Positions 34,150-43,039 of a stretch of DNA of 64,000 nucleotides are shown piece after piece. How positions within the stretch are numbered: the first letter of the stretch is position 1; the number at the start of each line of letters is the position of its first letter. Below the pieces are notes generated by a model. It searched no databases. It was not told where the DNA came from and was given only the letters and a program-made list of their open reading frames with translations. The stretch is from Enterosoma sp964427595. Lineage in GTDB: Bacteria; Bacillota_I; Bacilli_A; RFN20; CAG-288. Location: the NCBI GenBank assembly GCA_964427595.1, contig CAYRUQ010000002.1:1-64000 (forward strand), given 5' to 3'. A program made the translations under genes and the position numbers.

Positions 34150-35279
34150 TAAAAACCTCTATCACTTTTGAAGATGGAAAGCTTTTCAGCAGCAAAATCT
34201 AAGAAACGATCGTTCTTGATTGCTTCTCTTGCTTCTTCCATCGTATGAATCAAGAAGCGGATGTTATGAAGAGAGCAAAGTCTTCCTCCAAAACCTTCTT
34301 CACACTTCATCAGATGATGAAGATAAGCTTTCGTGTAATTTCTACAACAATAACAATCACAATCAGGATCTAAAGGTGTGAAGTCTGTCTTAAACTTAGC
34401 GTTTTTGATGTTGATCCTTCCTTTAGATGTCATCAAAGTTCCATGTCTAGCTAGACGAGTAGGAAGAACACAATCAAACATATCGACACCTTTTCTGATA
34501 CCATCAAACATCATATCTAAAGAGCCGATTCCCATCAGATAACGAGGTTTATCTAAAGGAAGATAAGGAATCGTCAAGGAGACTTCATGATATTCGACGA
34601 TTCTCGGTTCCCCGATAGCTGTTCCACCAATGGCGAAACCTTCAAAAGGAAGCTTGGTGAGTTCAGCGGCACAATATTGTCTTAAATAAGCAAAATCTCC
34701 ACCTTGAACGATACCAAACATCGCTTGATCATCACGAGTTTTAGCAGCTAAGCATCTTTTTGCCCATCTTAAAGTTCGGTTGACTGAATTGACCATGTAT
34801 TCTTCGCCAGCTGGATAAGGAGCACATTCATCAAAAGCCATGATGATATCAGCACCGATATCCTCTTCAATCTTGATGACAGACTCAGGTGAAAAGAAAT
34901 GTTTATCACCAGTTAAAGGATCTTTAAAAGTCACACCTTCTTCCGTGATATCGTCTCTCAGTTTAGTGAGAGAGAAGACTTGATAACCACCAGAATCAGT
35001 CAGCATCGGCCCATCATAATTCATGAATTTTTGAATGCCACCGGCTTTTTTGACAACTTCACTCCCTGGCCTTAAAGCTAGGTGATAAGTGTTAGCTAAA
35101 ACAACGCCAGATTTAGCTTCTTTTAACTCCTCAGGTGAGATAAGTTTAACAGTAGCTTGAGTACCCACAGGCATGAACATCGGAAGTTCAACACTGCCAT
35201 GTGGAGTATGAAGAATCCCGTATCTAGCGTTTGAGTTTTTATCTTGATGGAGAATCTCGATGCCGAAATTTTTGCTCAT
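34149..35279 (-). CDS. tgt: tRNA-guanine transglycosylase
   Basis: 376 residues from the ATG at 35279; a longer frame to 35315 starts inside gatB and is not supported. Tgt swaps guanine 34 for preQ1 in tRNAs with GUN anticodons. Motifs: DSGGYQVFSL with the catalytic aspartate, DECAPYPA, GIVQGGDFAYLRQ, and the zinc site CDCYCCRNYT with downstream HN. Complete in length. The start lies 1 base after the gatB stop. Precursor preQ1 synthesis genes are not in this window. Confidence 0.96.
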   Translation of the reverse strand: MSKNFGIEILHQDKNSNARYGILHTPHGSVELPMFMPVGTQATVKLISPEELKEAKSGVVLANTYHLALRPGSEVVKKAGGIQKFMNYDGPMLTDSGGYQVFSLTKLRDDITEEGVTFKDPLTGDKHFFSPESVIKIEEDIGADIIMAFDECAPYPAGEEYMVNSVNRTLRWAKRCLAAKTRDDQAMFGIVQGGDFAYLRQYCAAELTKLPFEGFAIGGTAIGEPRIVEYHEVSLTIPYLPLDKPRYLMGIGSLDMMFDGIRKGVDMFDCVLPTRLARHGTLMTSKGRINIKNAKFKTDFTPLDPDCDCYCCRNYTKAYLHHLMKCEEGFGGRLCSLHNIRFLIHTMEEAREAIKNDRFLDFAAEKLSIFKSDRGF

Positions 35280-35280
35280 A

Positions 35281-36720
35281 TCATTTATCTTGACCACAAG
35301 GGCCGATCTTCTCAACTATCAATTCTTTAGCTAAAGCCGGATTGATCTTTCCTTTAGAAAGCTTCATCGTTTGACCAACCAAATAGCCTAAAGCTTTATC
35401 TTTTCCACGCTTGTAATCAGCGATTGATTGAGCGTTATTCTCTAAGACTTCAGTGACGATCTTATTAACAAAATCACTATCAGAGACTTGCTCATAGCCT
35501 CTTTCTTTGACGATATCTAACGGAGCTTTTCCACTCTCAAGCATCTCAGCTAAAACATCTTTACATTGACGAGAATTGATCTTTCCTTCGCTTGATAAAT
35601 CACAAAGTGCGACCAAATCACGTTTCTTGAAAGGAAGATCGGAAAGTGTCTTATCAGTTTTATTCAAATAGCCTTGGATATCAGTCGTCAAAAGACTCCA
35701 TAAGTTCTTCGGGCTTTTCACTCCGAAAGAGAGACATTTCGAGAAGTAAATAGCTAAATCTTTATCTGAGAGAAGTGGTTCAATCTCGCTTTCCTCTAAA
35801 CCAGCTTTCTTAAATTGTTTTCGATACTCTAAAGGAAGCTTATTCATCGTGTGGATGGCATCATAGATGAAACCTTCATCTAAATCGATAGGAACGATAT
35901 TAGGTTCACGGAAATATCGATAATCGATAGCATCGATCTTCTTTCTTAAAAGGACAGTCTTCTTTTGACTCTCATCAAAACGCCTGGTCTCCTGTTCGAT
36001 GATTCCGCCATTTGATAAAATTTCAGTCTGTCTATTAATCTCGTAATCAACAGCGGCTTTGATGTTTTGAATCGTGTTGAGATTCTTACACTCACACTTC
36101 GTTCCAAGCGCATCACTTCCTTCAGGTTTTAATGAGATATTAACGTCACATCTAAGAGAACCATTTTCCATCTTTCCATCAGAGACGCCAAGGTAAGTGA
36201 CGATCTGTCTGATAGCTTCTACATACTTCATCGCTTCAGTTCCTGAGTGCATATCAGGCATCGAGACGATCTCTAAAAGAGGAGTTCCACAACGATTGAA
36301 GTTCAAAAGAGAGATATCAGAAAGATGAACTTGTTTAGCAGTATCTTCTTCTAAATGAGCTTGTTCAACTCCGATTCTCTTCTCTTGTCCGTCGATGAAG
36401 ATAGTGACATAACCATCCTTTCCGATAGGTCTAAACTGTTGGGTGATCTGATAGCCTTTAGGAAGATCGGGATAAAAGTAATTCTTTCTATCAAAATAAA
36501 GGGTGTGATCAATCTTCATGTTCAAAGCACTGACCACTTTGATTCCATAGGAGACCGCCTCTTTGTTGACGACAGGCATCGTTCCTGGAAAAGCTAAATC
36601 ATAATAAGTGGTCATAGAATTAGGCTTCTCACCAAAAGAGCAAGGAGCTGAAGAGAACATCTTGGATTTAGTTTTTAATTCGACGTGTATTTCAATACCG
36701 ATGACTGGTTCAAATTTCAT
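35281..36720 (-). CDS. gatB: Aspartyl/glutamyl-tRNA amidotransferase subunit B
   Basis: 479 residues. GatB phosphorylates the carboxylate of mischarged Glu-tRNA(Gln) and receives ammonia from GatA. The conserved start EPVIGIEIHVEL, then MFSSAPC, LNFNRCGTPLLEIV and SLRCDVNISL are visible, and a GatB/YqeY tail with GYLVGQTMKLSKGKINP ends it. The ATG at 36720 has AAGGAGG 7 bases upstream; an apparent TTG start two codons earlier is rejected. Follows gatA after 2 bases. Confidence 0.97.
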   Translation of the reverse strand: MKFEPVIGIEIHVELKTKSKMFSSAPCSFGEKPNSMTTYYDLAFPGTMPVVNKEAVSYGIKVVSALNMKIDHTLYFDRKNYFYPDLPKGYQITQQFRPIGKDGYVTIFIDGQEKRIGVEQAHLEEDTAKQVHLSDISLLNFNRCGTPLLEIVSMPDMHSGTEAMKYVEAIRQIVTYLGVSDGKMENGSLRCDVNISLKPEGSDALGTKCECKNLNTIQNIKAAVDYEINRQTEILSNGGIIEQETRRFDESQKKTVLLRKKIDAIDYRYFREPNIVPIDLDEGFIYDAIHTMNKLPLEYRKQFKKAGLEESEIEPLLSDKDLAIYFSKCLSFGVKSPKNLWSLLTTDIQGYLNKTDKTLSDLPFKKRDLVALCDLSSEGKINSRQCKDVLAEMLESGKAPLDIVKERGYEQVSDSDFVNKIVTEVLENNAQSIADYKRGKDKALGYLVGQTMKLSKGKINPALAKELIVEKIGPCGQDK

Positions 36721-36722
36721 GA

Positions 36723-38174
36723 TCAATCCTCCTTGACCAGGTCTTTTAGACCAGTCAGTCTTTCAATTTCAGAAGCCAAAGCTAAGACATAACCATCCTC
36801 AAAGACTCTACCGGTGATATTGATACCGAAGGGTAATCCGTCTTCTTCCATCAAAGGAAGGGTGATAGAGGGATAACCCCCGAAGTTTCCAAGCGTCAAG
36901 ATATTGTCTAAGAAGTTAGGATCAGGAGACCAAGAGGTAGAGAGTTCATCAAACTTAGGAGGCTTGCTATAGCTAGCTGGTAAAACGAGATAATCGATAT
37001 CATCGAAGAACTTGTTCATGCTATCGACGATCAGTCTTCTCGCTTTTTGTGCTCTAGTGAACATCTCATCTTGATTTTGTGATAGAAGTGAGAAAGAACC
37101 GATGACGAAACGTCTTTTGATCATATCGGAGAAGCCTTTGGTTCTGCACTCCTTCATGTACTCGATATAAGTTTTAGAATCACTAGCACCAGGACCGAAA
37201 CGGACACCATCAAGATTGGCGTCATTAGAAGTAGCTTCCGCACAAGAGATGATCATATAAGTCGGATATAATGCATCTAAATACTGTTTATCAAAGTCAT
37301 AAGAGATGATCTCATATCCTTCATTTTTAAGCTTATCTAAAAGCTTATGATAATTTTCTTTTAAAACAGGATCAGTGATTGCCTCATCAACGACTTTGAA
37401 GTAACCGATTCTCTTTAAAGTTTTCTTCTCTAAGACATAGTTTTGATACTTCTCTTTCTTTCTGGAAGAAGTCGACATATCTTTAGAGTCTTTACCAGCT
37501 AAACAAGAGAGGATATAGGCACTATCTAAGACATTTCTAGTGAAGTAAGCGATCGTATCTAAAGAAGGCGCAAACGGGAAAAGTCCGTATCTAGAAACTC
37601 TTCCCCAAGTAGGCTTAAAACCGACTAAGTTTGTATAACTAGCAGGTTTTCTAACAGAATCACCAGTATCAGAACCCAAAGCAAAAGATGCGATACCAGA
37701 AGCCAAAGCAGCTGCTGAACCACAAGAAGAGCCACCAGCGATTCTATTTTTGTCATAGGGATTTAAAGTCGCTCCTTTATGACCGGAGGTTCCATTTCCA
37801 CCCATCGCTAATTCATCCATCGTCGTCTTAGCGACTAAAATCATGCCAGCTCTTTTAAGTTTAGAAATGACAGTCGCATCAAAAAGAGGAACATATCCGT
37901 TTAAGATGTTAGAAGAAGCAGTCGTCTCTACTCCTTTAGTCGAGTAATTATCTTTCGCTAAAAAGGGTATGCCTTTTAAATATTCATCTTCAGTGACTTC
38001 GGTGATACTAGAAGCTTCTTTTCTCGCCTCATCAAAACAGGTGGCTTCAAAAGAATTACAGTCATCTTCTAAGACACCTTGGATACAATCTTCAACTAGC
38101 TCTAAAGGAGTGACTTCCTTGTTGACGAGAGCTTTATGGAGTTCACTTATCGAAAGCTTATTGTACTTAGTCAT
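36723..38174 (-). CDS. gatA: Glutamyl-tRNA amidotransferase subunit A
   Basis: A 483-residue amidase-signature protein, releasing ammonia from glutamine for GatB. The catalytic Ser-cisSer-Lys triad is visible: the lysine in PFLAKDNYSTKGV and the serines in GGSSCGSAAA with downstream SDTGDSVRKPASY. In the last motif the commonly seen G-G-S-I-R-x-P-A is here G-D-S-V-R-K-P-A. Complete. It begins inside the last 8 bases of gatC. Confidence 0.96.
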   Translation of the reverse strand: MTKYNKLSISELHKALVNKEVTPLELVEDCIQGVLEDDCNSFEATCFDEARKEASSITEVTEDEYLKGIPFLAKDNYSTKGVETTASSNILNGYVPLFDATVISKLKRAGMILVAKTTMDELAMGGNGTSGHKGATLNPYDKNRIAGGSSCGSAAALASGIASFALGSDTGDSVRKPASYTNLVGFKPTWGRVSRYGLFPFAPSLDTIAYFTRNVLDSAYILSCLAGKDSKDMSTSSRKKEKYQNYVLEKKTLKRIGYFKVVDEAITDPVLKENYHKLLDKLKNEGYEIISYDFDKQYLDALYPTYMIISCAEATSNDANLDGVRFGPGASDSKTYIEYMKECRTKGFSDMIKRRFVIGSFSLLSQNQDEMFTRAQKARRLIVDSMNKFFDDIDYLVLPASYSKPPKFDELSTSWSPDPNFLDNILTLGNFGGYPSITLPLMEEDGLPFGINITGRVFEDGYVLALASEIERLTGLKDLVKED

Positions 38175-38475
38175 TGTTATTACCTACCACTTTAGGAAGC
38201 TTGAATTGATCACCTAATTTAGTGCTTGAATTTAAAAGAGCATCCTTAGCTTTCAAAGGACGAGAAGGTTTATCTTCTCTCATCAATTTCTGGTGGTCTT
38301 TATATGGGAAAGTCATCGGCTCAGCTTGGTCAACACCAGGGAGAGATTTGAGCAATTCAATCTGAGCCAAAACACTATCAAACTCGTGATAAATGAGATC
38401 GGTAGCTTCAGGGGTGAGATCAAACATCAGACTAGAAGCGCATTTGCTGATGATATCTTTGTTAATTTCTATCAT
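38167..38475 (-). CDS. gatC: Glutamyl-tRNA amidotransferase subunit C
   Basis: 102 residues, normal for GatC, which clamps GatA to GatB. It contains the typical hydrophobic helix and ends with the P-x-x-L-R-x-D pattern altered to HQKLMREDKPS. GGAG lies 6 bases before the ATG. First gene of the gatCAB-tgt-queA-queH operon; an AT-rich upstream region with TATAAT-like boxes holds its promoter. Confidence 0.9.
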   Translation of the reverse strand: MIEINKDIISKCASSLMFDLTPEATDLIYHEFDSVLAQIELLKSLPGVDQAEPMTFPYKDHQKLMREDKPSRPLKAKDALLNSSTKLGDQFKLPKVVGNNND

Positions 38476-38557
38476 TGGAACACTCCTACATATTTAAGCA
38501 ATCTAAAATTATAAATATAAATATTTAAAATAACTAGTTAATAAGAATTTATAATTA

Positions 38558-40573
38558 TCAAATTTGTCTTTCAGCTTCTTCGATCAAAGGAGTGATAGTC
38601 TCTTCGTCATAAACTAAGACACCGAGTTTTCTAGCTTTATCAAGTTTGCTTCCAGCTGCTTCACCAGCTAAAACAAAGGAGGTTGATTTAGAGACTGAGG
38701 AAGAAGAGATAGCTCCTAGATTCTCTAATCTCTTAGTCATTTCATCACGGGTGACTGATAAGGTACCAGTTAAAACAAACTTCTTACCTTTGAAGAAATT
38801 GTCATTCACTTCTTTTCTTTGAGTTAAAAGATTAAAATTAACTCCAAACTCTCTAAATCTTTCAATATCATTCAAATTATCTTGATCTTTAAAATAATCG
38901 ACGATCTTCTCTGCGGTGATCTCACCGACATCAAGAAGAGTCGCTAATTCTAAGATATCAGCTTTGATCAAATTATCTAAAGAGAGGAAGTGCTCAGCTA
39001 AGACTGTAGCCGTCTTTTTACCGACTAACGGGATACCAAGTCCGCAGATGACTTGAACTAAATCATTCTTCTTAGATTTTTCAATCGCATCAAAGATGAT
39101 CGCAAGACTTCTCTCTCCAAGTCCATCAAGCATCATCAATTCTTCTTTATGATCTTTGAGTGTATAAAAATCCGGTGTTCTTAAAAGTAATCCTTCGTTG
39201 AAAAGAGACTCGACCAACTTCTCACCGATACCTTTGATATCCATCGCTTGATCAGAGACGAAGAAAATCAGATGATTGATATTTCTAGACGAGCAGTGGT
39301 CGTTGACACAATATGTTTGTCCTTGAACTCTCTTTAACTTTTCGTGGCAGTAGGGACACTCAGTAGGAAAGACATAAGGTTTTGAATCTGACTCTCTTCT
39401 ATTTAAGATGACCTTTTCAACTTCAGGAATGACATCACCAGCTTTATGAAGAGAGACATAATCGTTGATTCTGATGTCTTTTTCTTTGATGAAATCTTCG
39501 TTGTTTAAAGTGGCTCTGCTGATTAAGGAACCAGCGACTCTCACTGGAGATAAGATAGCAGTTGGTGCCACTCTTCCGGTTCTTCCGACAGTGATCTCGA
39601 TATCAAGAAGCTTAGTTGTCTGTTCTTCTGGTGGGAATTTATAAGCGATTTCCCACTTAGGAGTTTTCATCGTATAACCAATCTTCTCATAAAGACGCAT
39701 GTCGTTAACTTTGATGACAAGTCCATCGATATCATAAGGAAGTGAAGGTCTCTTCTTGGCATACTCATGCATGTAAGAAATGACTTCTTCAATACCATAA
39801 ACTAATCTTCTTTCCGGATTAGTCTGAAGTCCTAAAGACTCGATGTATTTCAGAGCGTCTGAGTGTTTATCAAAACCAAGATTTAAAGCCTCAGGAACAT
39901 AGTACCAGAAAGCATCAAGTTGTCTTTTAGCAGTGATAGAAGAATCGAGTTGTCTAAGCGAACCAGCTGCGGCATTTCTCGTATTGGCAAATAAAGGTTC
40001 TCCGTTTTTTTCTCTTTCAGCATTTAAAGAAGCCAGTGAAGCTTTCGGCATATAGACTTCACCTCTGACCTCTAAATCACGCTTATCAGCAATCTCATAA
40101 GGGAGAGTCTTGATCGTCATGACATTGTTAGTCACATCTTCGCCGATATAACCATCTCCACGAGTGGAGGCGATATCTAATTTTCCGTCTTTAAAAACAA
40201 GAGAACAGGCAAGACCATCGATCTTAACTTCACACATATATTCGACTTTCGAAAGACCAGTCAGTTTTCTGATCGTCTCATCAAAACCATATAATTCATC
40301 TTCATTAAAGACATCTGCGATGGAGAGCATGTACTTCTCATGAGTAACTTTTTTAAAGGAAGCCGATACGCTTCCTCCGACTCTTGAGGTAGGAGAGAGT
40401 TTATCTCTTAATTCCGGTCTTTTTCGCTCTAAAAGTTGAAGTTCTTCCATCAGCCTGTCGTATTCAGCATCACTGACTGATGGTTTATCAAGGACGTAGT
40501 ATTCATAATTGTATTGTTTGAGGAGTTTGGTTAGTTCTTCAATGCGTTCTTTCTCTTGATCAAAAGCGCTCAT
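38558..40573 (-). CDS. ligA: NAD-dependent DNA ligase
   Basis: 671 residues, the standard length. Domain order: Ia and adenylation domains with the nucleotidyl-accepting lysine K117 in MCEVKIDGLA, OB fold, zinc finger (CPYC, CVNDHC), helix-hairpin-helix repeats and a C-terminal BRCT domain (GKKFVLTGTLSVTRDEM). It joins Okazaki fragments and repair nicks. Overlaps pcrA by 4 bases, the usual pcrA-ligA arrangement in Firmicutes. Confidence 0.98.
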   Translation of the reverse strand: MSAFDQEKERIEELTKLLKQYNYEYYVLDKPSVSDAEYDRLMEELQLLERKRPELRDKLSPTSRVGGSVSASFKKVTHEKYMLSIADVFNEDELYGFDETIRKLTGLSKVEYMCEVKIDGLACSLVFKDGKLDIASTRGDGYIGEDVTNNVMTIKTLPYEIADKRDLEVRGEVYMPKASLASLNAEREKNGEPLFANTRNAAAGSLRQLDSSITAKRQLDAFWYYVPEALNLGFDKHSDALKYIESLGLQTNPERRLVYGIEEVISYMHEYAKKRPSLPYDIDGLVIKVNDMRLYEKIGYTMKTPKWEIAYKFPPEEQTTKLLDIEITVGRTGRVAPTAILSPVRVAGSLISRATLNNEDFIKEKDIRINDYVSLHKAGDVIPEVEKVILNRRESDSKPYVFPTECPYCHEKLKRVQGQTYCVNDHCSSRNINHLIFFVSDQAMDIKGIGEKLVESLFNEGLLLRTPDFYTLKDHKEELMMLDGLGERSLAIIFDAIEKSKKNDLVQVICGLGIPLVGKKTATVLAEHFLSLDNLIKADILELATLLDVGEITAEKIVDYFKDQDNLNDIERFREFGVNFNLLTQRKEVNDNFFKGKKFVLTGTLSVTRDEMTKRLENLGAISSSSVSKSTSFVLAGEAAGSKLDKARKLGVLVYDEETITPLIEEAERQI

Positions 40574-42882
40574 GCTTCATCCTCCCTCATCTTTCTAAAA
40601 GTAGGGAAACCGATTACCAACGACTTTAAGCCTGCTTCTGGAAATGTTACCAATATCTTATTATTCTCAACAGAGATGACTTCACCGACACCAAAAGAAG
40701 TGTGGATTACTTTATCACCAACTTGATAGCTATCTTTATTTTGAGAGATATTAACCCGACTAGTAGAAGCAGTCGCAAATTGTTTAGCTTTCATCTTTGA
40801 GGCGTTAATATTTTTCATCTTATGAGAACCAGTATAGGCTTCTCTTTCTGTAGGAACATAAGACTGCTTTTCAGCATTTCTAGTAAAGCCGGCTTCTTTT
40901 AAGAAACGAGAGGGAACGAATTGTTCTTTGGAGAAATAATCAAAACCGGAAAAAGAAGAAAGATAAAGCTCCTTTTGAGCACGAGTCATACAGACATAAC
41001 AAAGTCTTCTTTCTTCTTCGATTTTCTCAAAAGGATCAGCGGACATGATAGCATGGCTGGATGGGAAAATATTCTCGTTGAGTCCAGTGACAAAGACATA
41101 AGGAAATTCCAAACCTTTTGAAACATGTCCAGTCATCAGTGAGACTTGATCTGTATCATTCATCGTATCTTGATCACTTTGAAGAGCGACGCTGATTAAA
41201 AACTCACTCAAAGTATTAGGAATCAACTCTCCATCCATATTGAGCTGATCTTTCTCCAAGAAACCCTGAATGTCATGAAGAAGCTCGTTGACATTATCAA
41301 CCTTCGATGTGGCTGTGCTAGCAGTGAAAGCATACTTATTCTCTTTCTTGATATCTTCGGCTTTCACATAATTTAAAAACCCTGTATCATTCAAATAAGT
41401 TCTGATACCAGTTATCAATTTGAAGTTATCTTCATGAGAATCTAAAAGAGTTTTAAAGCTCTTATAAGCATCGAAGAAACGTTTTAAAGCTAGCTTAGTA
41501 TTGTTAGGTAATCTTAGTTCATCAGAGTGTAAATAAAAGACATCAAACAAAGTGCAATCATAATTAGCAGCTAACTCACTCGCTTTATTTAAAGTGACTT
41601 CTCCGACTCCTTTACTAGGTGCCTGAAGAATTCTTTTAAAAGAGATGTCATCTGGTGTGATCGCTAATCTTAAATACGAAAGAGCATCTTTGATTTCAGC
41701 TCTTTCATAGAACTTTAAGCCTCCATAAATCTCATAAGGAATTCTAAAAGATGTCATTTGTTTCTCTATCTTGTTAGATAAATAGTTAGCTCGATAAATG
41801 ACAGCGATATCTTTGTATTTCACATCTTGTTCACTAACCAGTTTAGAGATGGTATTAGCGATATGATACGCTTCTTTATCTTGATCGAATGCCAAATAAT
41901 ATTCAACCTTTTTGCCTTGGATTTTACTAGCGGCATTAAGATCTTTTTTGACTCTATTTTTATTGCACTGAATCAGTTTATTAGCGGTATCTAATATCTC
42001 TTGAGTAGAACGATAATTATCATCAAGAATGACTGATTCAAGATCAGGAAAATCTCTTTCTAACCTGTTCTTGATGATGTCATTCTTAGCACCTCTCCAG
42101 GTGTAGATAGTCTGATCTGGATCACCGACGACTGTCAAACTGCTATCTTCACCTAAGAAGAGACGGACGATCTCATACTGAAGATAGTTAGTGTCTTGAA
42201 ACTCATCGACGAGAATCGCTTTAAAACGATTTCTCCAATATTTTCTGATCTCCTTATTCTCTTTCATGATCTTATAAGTGAACATCAGAAGATCATCAAA
42301 ATCGACTAAGTTCTGCTTGAGAAGAAGTCTTTGATACTTACCATAAACATAAATCAGTTCCTTATAAGTGAAGGAACTATTATCAGGCACATCATCTTCA
42401 GTGACATCCTCGAGGAATTTACCATCAGTTTTCAGACTAGAGATCTTAGAGACAACCGAGCTGACAAACGCTTTTGAATTCCCTTTAATCATCGTTGAGA
42501 AGATGTCTTTGTAGATGTTTTTTTGATCAGTATCATCAAGGATAGTGAAGTTTTGCGAGTGGTTAGGAAGAGCTGTTATCTCTTTTCTTAAAAAGCGATA
42601 ACAAAAGCCATGGAAGGTGGAGATTATCGGATGGCCATCAGCTTTAAAACCGTCATCTTGAAGAATCTTAGAGACACGACTTTTCATTTCATTAGCCACT
42701 TTATTAGTGAAGGTTATAGCGACTATATCAGACGGTTTGATTCCAGACTTTATCAAATATGCAAGACGATAAGTCAAAGTCCTCGTCTTACCAGTTCCAG
42801 CACCGGCGATGATTCTCAGATGTTTAGCTTTAGATGTGCAAGCTAAGTATTGTTTCGGGTTTAAATCTTGTTCAAAATTCAT
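40570..42882 (-). CDS. pcrA: UvrD/PcrA-type DNA helicase
   Basis: About 770 residues of a superfamily 1A 3'-5' helicase. Motif I is AGAGTGKTRTLTYR, the DEFQDTN box is complete, and VGDPDQTIYTWRGA follows; motif VI region (CYVCMTRAQKELYL) is present. A C-terminal PcrA-type beta-rich tail (YQVGDKVIHTSFGVGEV) marks it as PcrA. The ATG at 42882 is chosen; an in-frame TTG at 42894 lies only 6 bases after the TATAAT (42906-42901), and the leader to the ATG is about 12 bases. No clear Shine-Dalgarno. Confidence 0.95.
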   Translation of the reverse strand: MNFEQDLNPKQYLACTSKAKHLRIIAGAGTGKTRTLTYRLAYLIKSGIKPSDIVAITFTNKVANEMKSRVSKILQDDGFKADGHPIISTFHGFCYRFLRKEITALPNHSQNFTILDDTDQKNIYKDIFSTMIKGNSKAFVSSVVSKISSLKTDGKFLEDVTEDDVPDNSSFTYKELIYVYGKYQRLLLKQNLVDFDDLLMFTYKIMKENKEIRKYWRNRFKAILVDEFQDTNYLQYEIVRLFLGEDSSLTVVGDPDQTIYTWRGAKNDIIKNRLERDFPDLESVILDDNYRSTQEILDTANKLIQCNKNRVKKDLNAASKIQGKKVEYYLAFDQDKEAYHIANTISKLVSEQDVKYKDIAVIYRANYLSNKIEKQMTSFRIPYEIYGGLKFYERAEIKDALSYLRLAITPDDISFKRILQAPSKGVGEVTLNKASELAANYDCTLFDVFYLHSDELRLPNNTKLALKRFFDAYKSFKTLLDSHEDNFKLITGIRTYLNDTGFLNYVKAEDIKKENKYAFTASTATSKVDNVNELLHDIQGFLEKDQLNMDGELIPNTLSEFLISVALQSDQDTMNDTDQVSLMTGHVSKGLEFPYVFVTGLNENIFPSSHAIMSADPFEKIEEERRLCYVCMTRAQKELYLSSFSGFDYFSKEQFVPSRFLKEAGFTRNAEKQSYVPTEREAYTGSHKMKNINASKMKAKQFATASTSRVNISQNKDSYQVGDKVIHTSFGVGEVISVENNKILVTFPEAGLKSLVIGFPTFRKMREDEA

Positions 42883-42900
42883 AGTGATTTCCAAGTGAAA

Positions 42901-42909
42901 ATTATACCA
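42901..42909 (-). promoter_or_regulatory. Extended -10 promoter of pcrA
   Basis: On the minus strand TGGTATAAT (42909-42901), an extended -10, with no recognisable -35. The same TTGGTATAAT stands before the gene at 467. Confidence 0.6.
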
Positions 42910-43039
42910 AAATTTTGCCTCTCTTTCCTTTCTTTGAAGATGTGAGTAGGAAAAAGAACATAGAAGCTTTTGGGTCTCTTAAAACTGATTATTGAAAATC
43001 TCGTTAAACAGCTGATTTTATCTCTTATCTACTAATAAA

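Noticed and set aside
34150..38560. A preQ1 riboswitch before the queuosine genes
   Set aside because: The genes have no spacer from gatB onward, and the gatC leader is AT-rich with no preQ1-type C-rich loop.
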